A program made the position numbers and the translations under genes. From positions 26,970,789 to 27,034,788 of the forward strand of contig NC_066837.1 in assembly GCF_001640805.2 (NCBI RefSeq): a DNA stretch of 64,000 bases, written 5' to 3'. Shown here piece after piece: positions 63,393 through 64,000 of this stretch. Source of the stretch: Lates calcarifer (taxonomy: Eukaryota > Chordata > Actinopteri > Centropomidae). Below the pieces are notes generated by a model, which was given only the letters and a program-made list of their open reading frames with translations, did not search any database and was not told where the DNA came from. Numbering within the stretch: position 1 is the first letter of the stretch; each line of letters opens with the position of its first letter.

Positions 63393-64000
63393 GTACATAA
63401 ATATGTTTATATGAATATGAATATATGGAATGAAACTTGAATATGTGGAAAGAAAGTTTGAATATATGGAATGAAACATCTGCATGTCAAGTCTGACGCC
63501 ACAGCTGAGTCAAAAAAACCATTCATTTGTCATGTTACTGCTTTCCTTATGACAAAAATAGTTACATATGGCTATCTATTTTCACCTTTGCTGGGTGAAG
63601 TGAGCTAGCTAAAGCCAGCTTTATTCACCTCAGCTGGGCAGCACAGCAAATTTGTAATTTAACTGCAGCCATTTCCTCTTCCCTCTCTCATCACAGGAAA
63701 AACGTAGAATCACAACTGATTTTGTGGGATCACTATTCAAACAACACAGGACACTACACTGCAGCATATTGAAAACAGGGGCGCATCAGCAAGGTCGTGA
63801 TGTCATGACTTAACAAGCAGATATTTCATTCCATATATTCAATATATACATATCCTACAAAGCCCATAGCTTGAATGATGAGCACCATTCCTATATTCAC
63901 TCATCTGGTGTTTTGTCATTGAAATTAGCTTTTTTTCTTACTGTAGCTGAATGACCAGATTTTTTTTAATGAATAGCACTAATCAGATGCTATTGTCGCA
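63393..64000 (+). other. Right-edge sequence, presumed intron 3 of the second integrin gene
   Basis: No sequence resembling exon 4 of copy 1 ([20 protein letters not shown]) was found, although that exon lies only 141 nt after exon 3 in copy 1. A short imperfect tandem repeat (gaatatatggaatgaaac) lies at 63415-63480. Confidence 0.4.

Overview
The window looks like a stretch of a ray-finned (teleost) fish chromosome. The genes have vertebrate exon-intron structure with GT-AG introns, and the encoded proteins match vertebrate families along their whole length. The introns and spacers are AT-rich and hold repeats typical of teleosts: Tc1/mariner and hAT relics, a tRNA-derived SINE, and dispersed elements that end in motifs such as AAAGCGCTATATAA. 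There are no bacterial genes, CRISPR arrays or operons.

Layout from left to right: (1) the first coding exon of anapc11 (minus), whose remainder lies off the left edge; (2) alyref (plus, 6 coding exons, 255 aa), head-to-head with anapc11; (3) arhgdia (plus, non-coding first exon in a CpG-rich patch at about 6.2 kb, 5 coding exons, 203 aa); (4) ppp1r12c (minus, 20 coding exons, about 706 aa, 34.3 to 22.0 kb), convergent with arhgdia; (5) qprt (plus, 4 coding exons, 312 aa), divergent from ppp1r12c; (6) a leukocyte-type integrin alpha subunit gene with an inserted I domain (plus, 31 coding exons, 41.2 to 57.8 kb); (7) the first three coding exons of a second, tandem integrin alpha gene that runs off the right edge.

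I assembled exons by hand from splice-site phase. Every exon of anapc11, alyref, arhgdia, ppp1r12c and qprt keeps frame. The first integrin gene keeps frame in 28 of 31 exons, but exons 5, 18 and 23 each carry an indel that breaks it. It is therefore either a young pseudogene with intact splice sites, an allele carrying null changes, or a locus with assembly errors.

The genes do not form one pathway. They cover mRNA export (Alyref), Rho GTPase cycling (Arhgdia), myosin phosphatase targeting (Ppp1r12c), mitotic ubiquitination (Anapc11), NAD synthesis from quinolinate (Qprt) and leukocyte adhesion (integrins). From memory of the human map, anapc11-alyref-arhgdia matches 17q25, ppp1r12c 19q13 and qprt plus leukocyte integrins 16p11, so the block mixes three human segments. 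I found no convincing new biological system. The most useful observations are the broken integrin copy and its tandem partner, a second RRST site in Ppp1r12c, nested transposon relics, a perfect 42-bp palindrome and a degenerate minisatellite.
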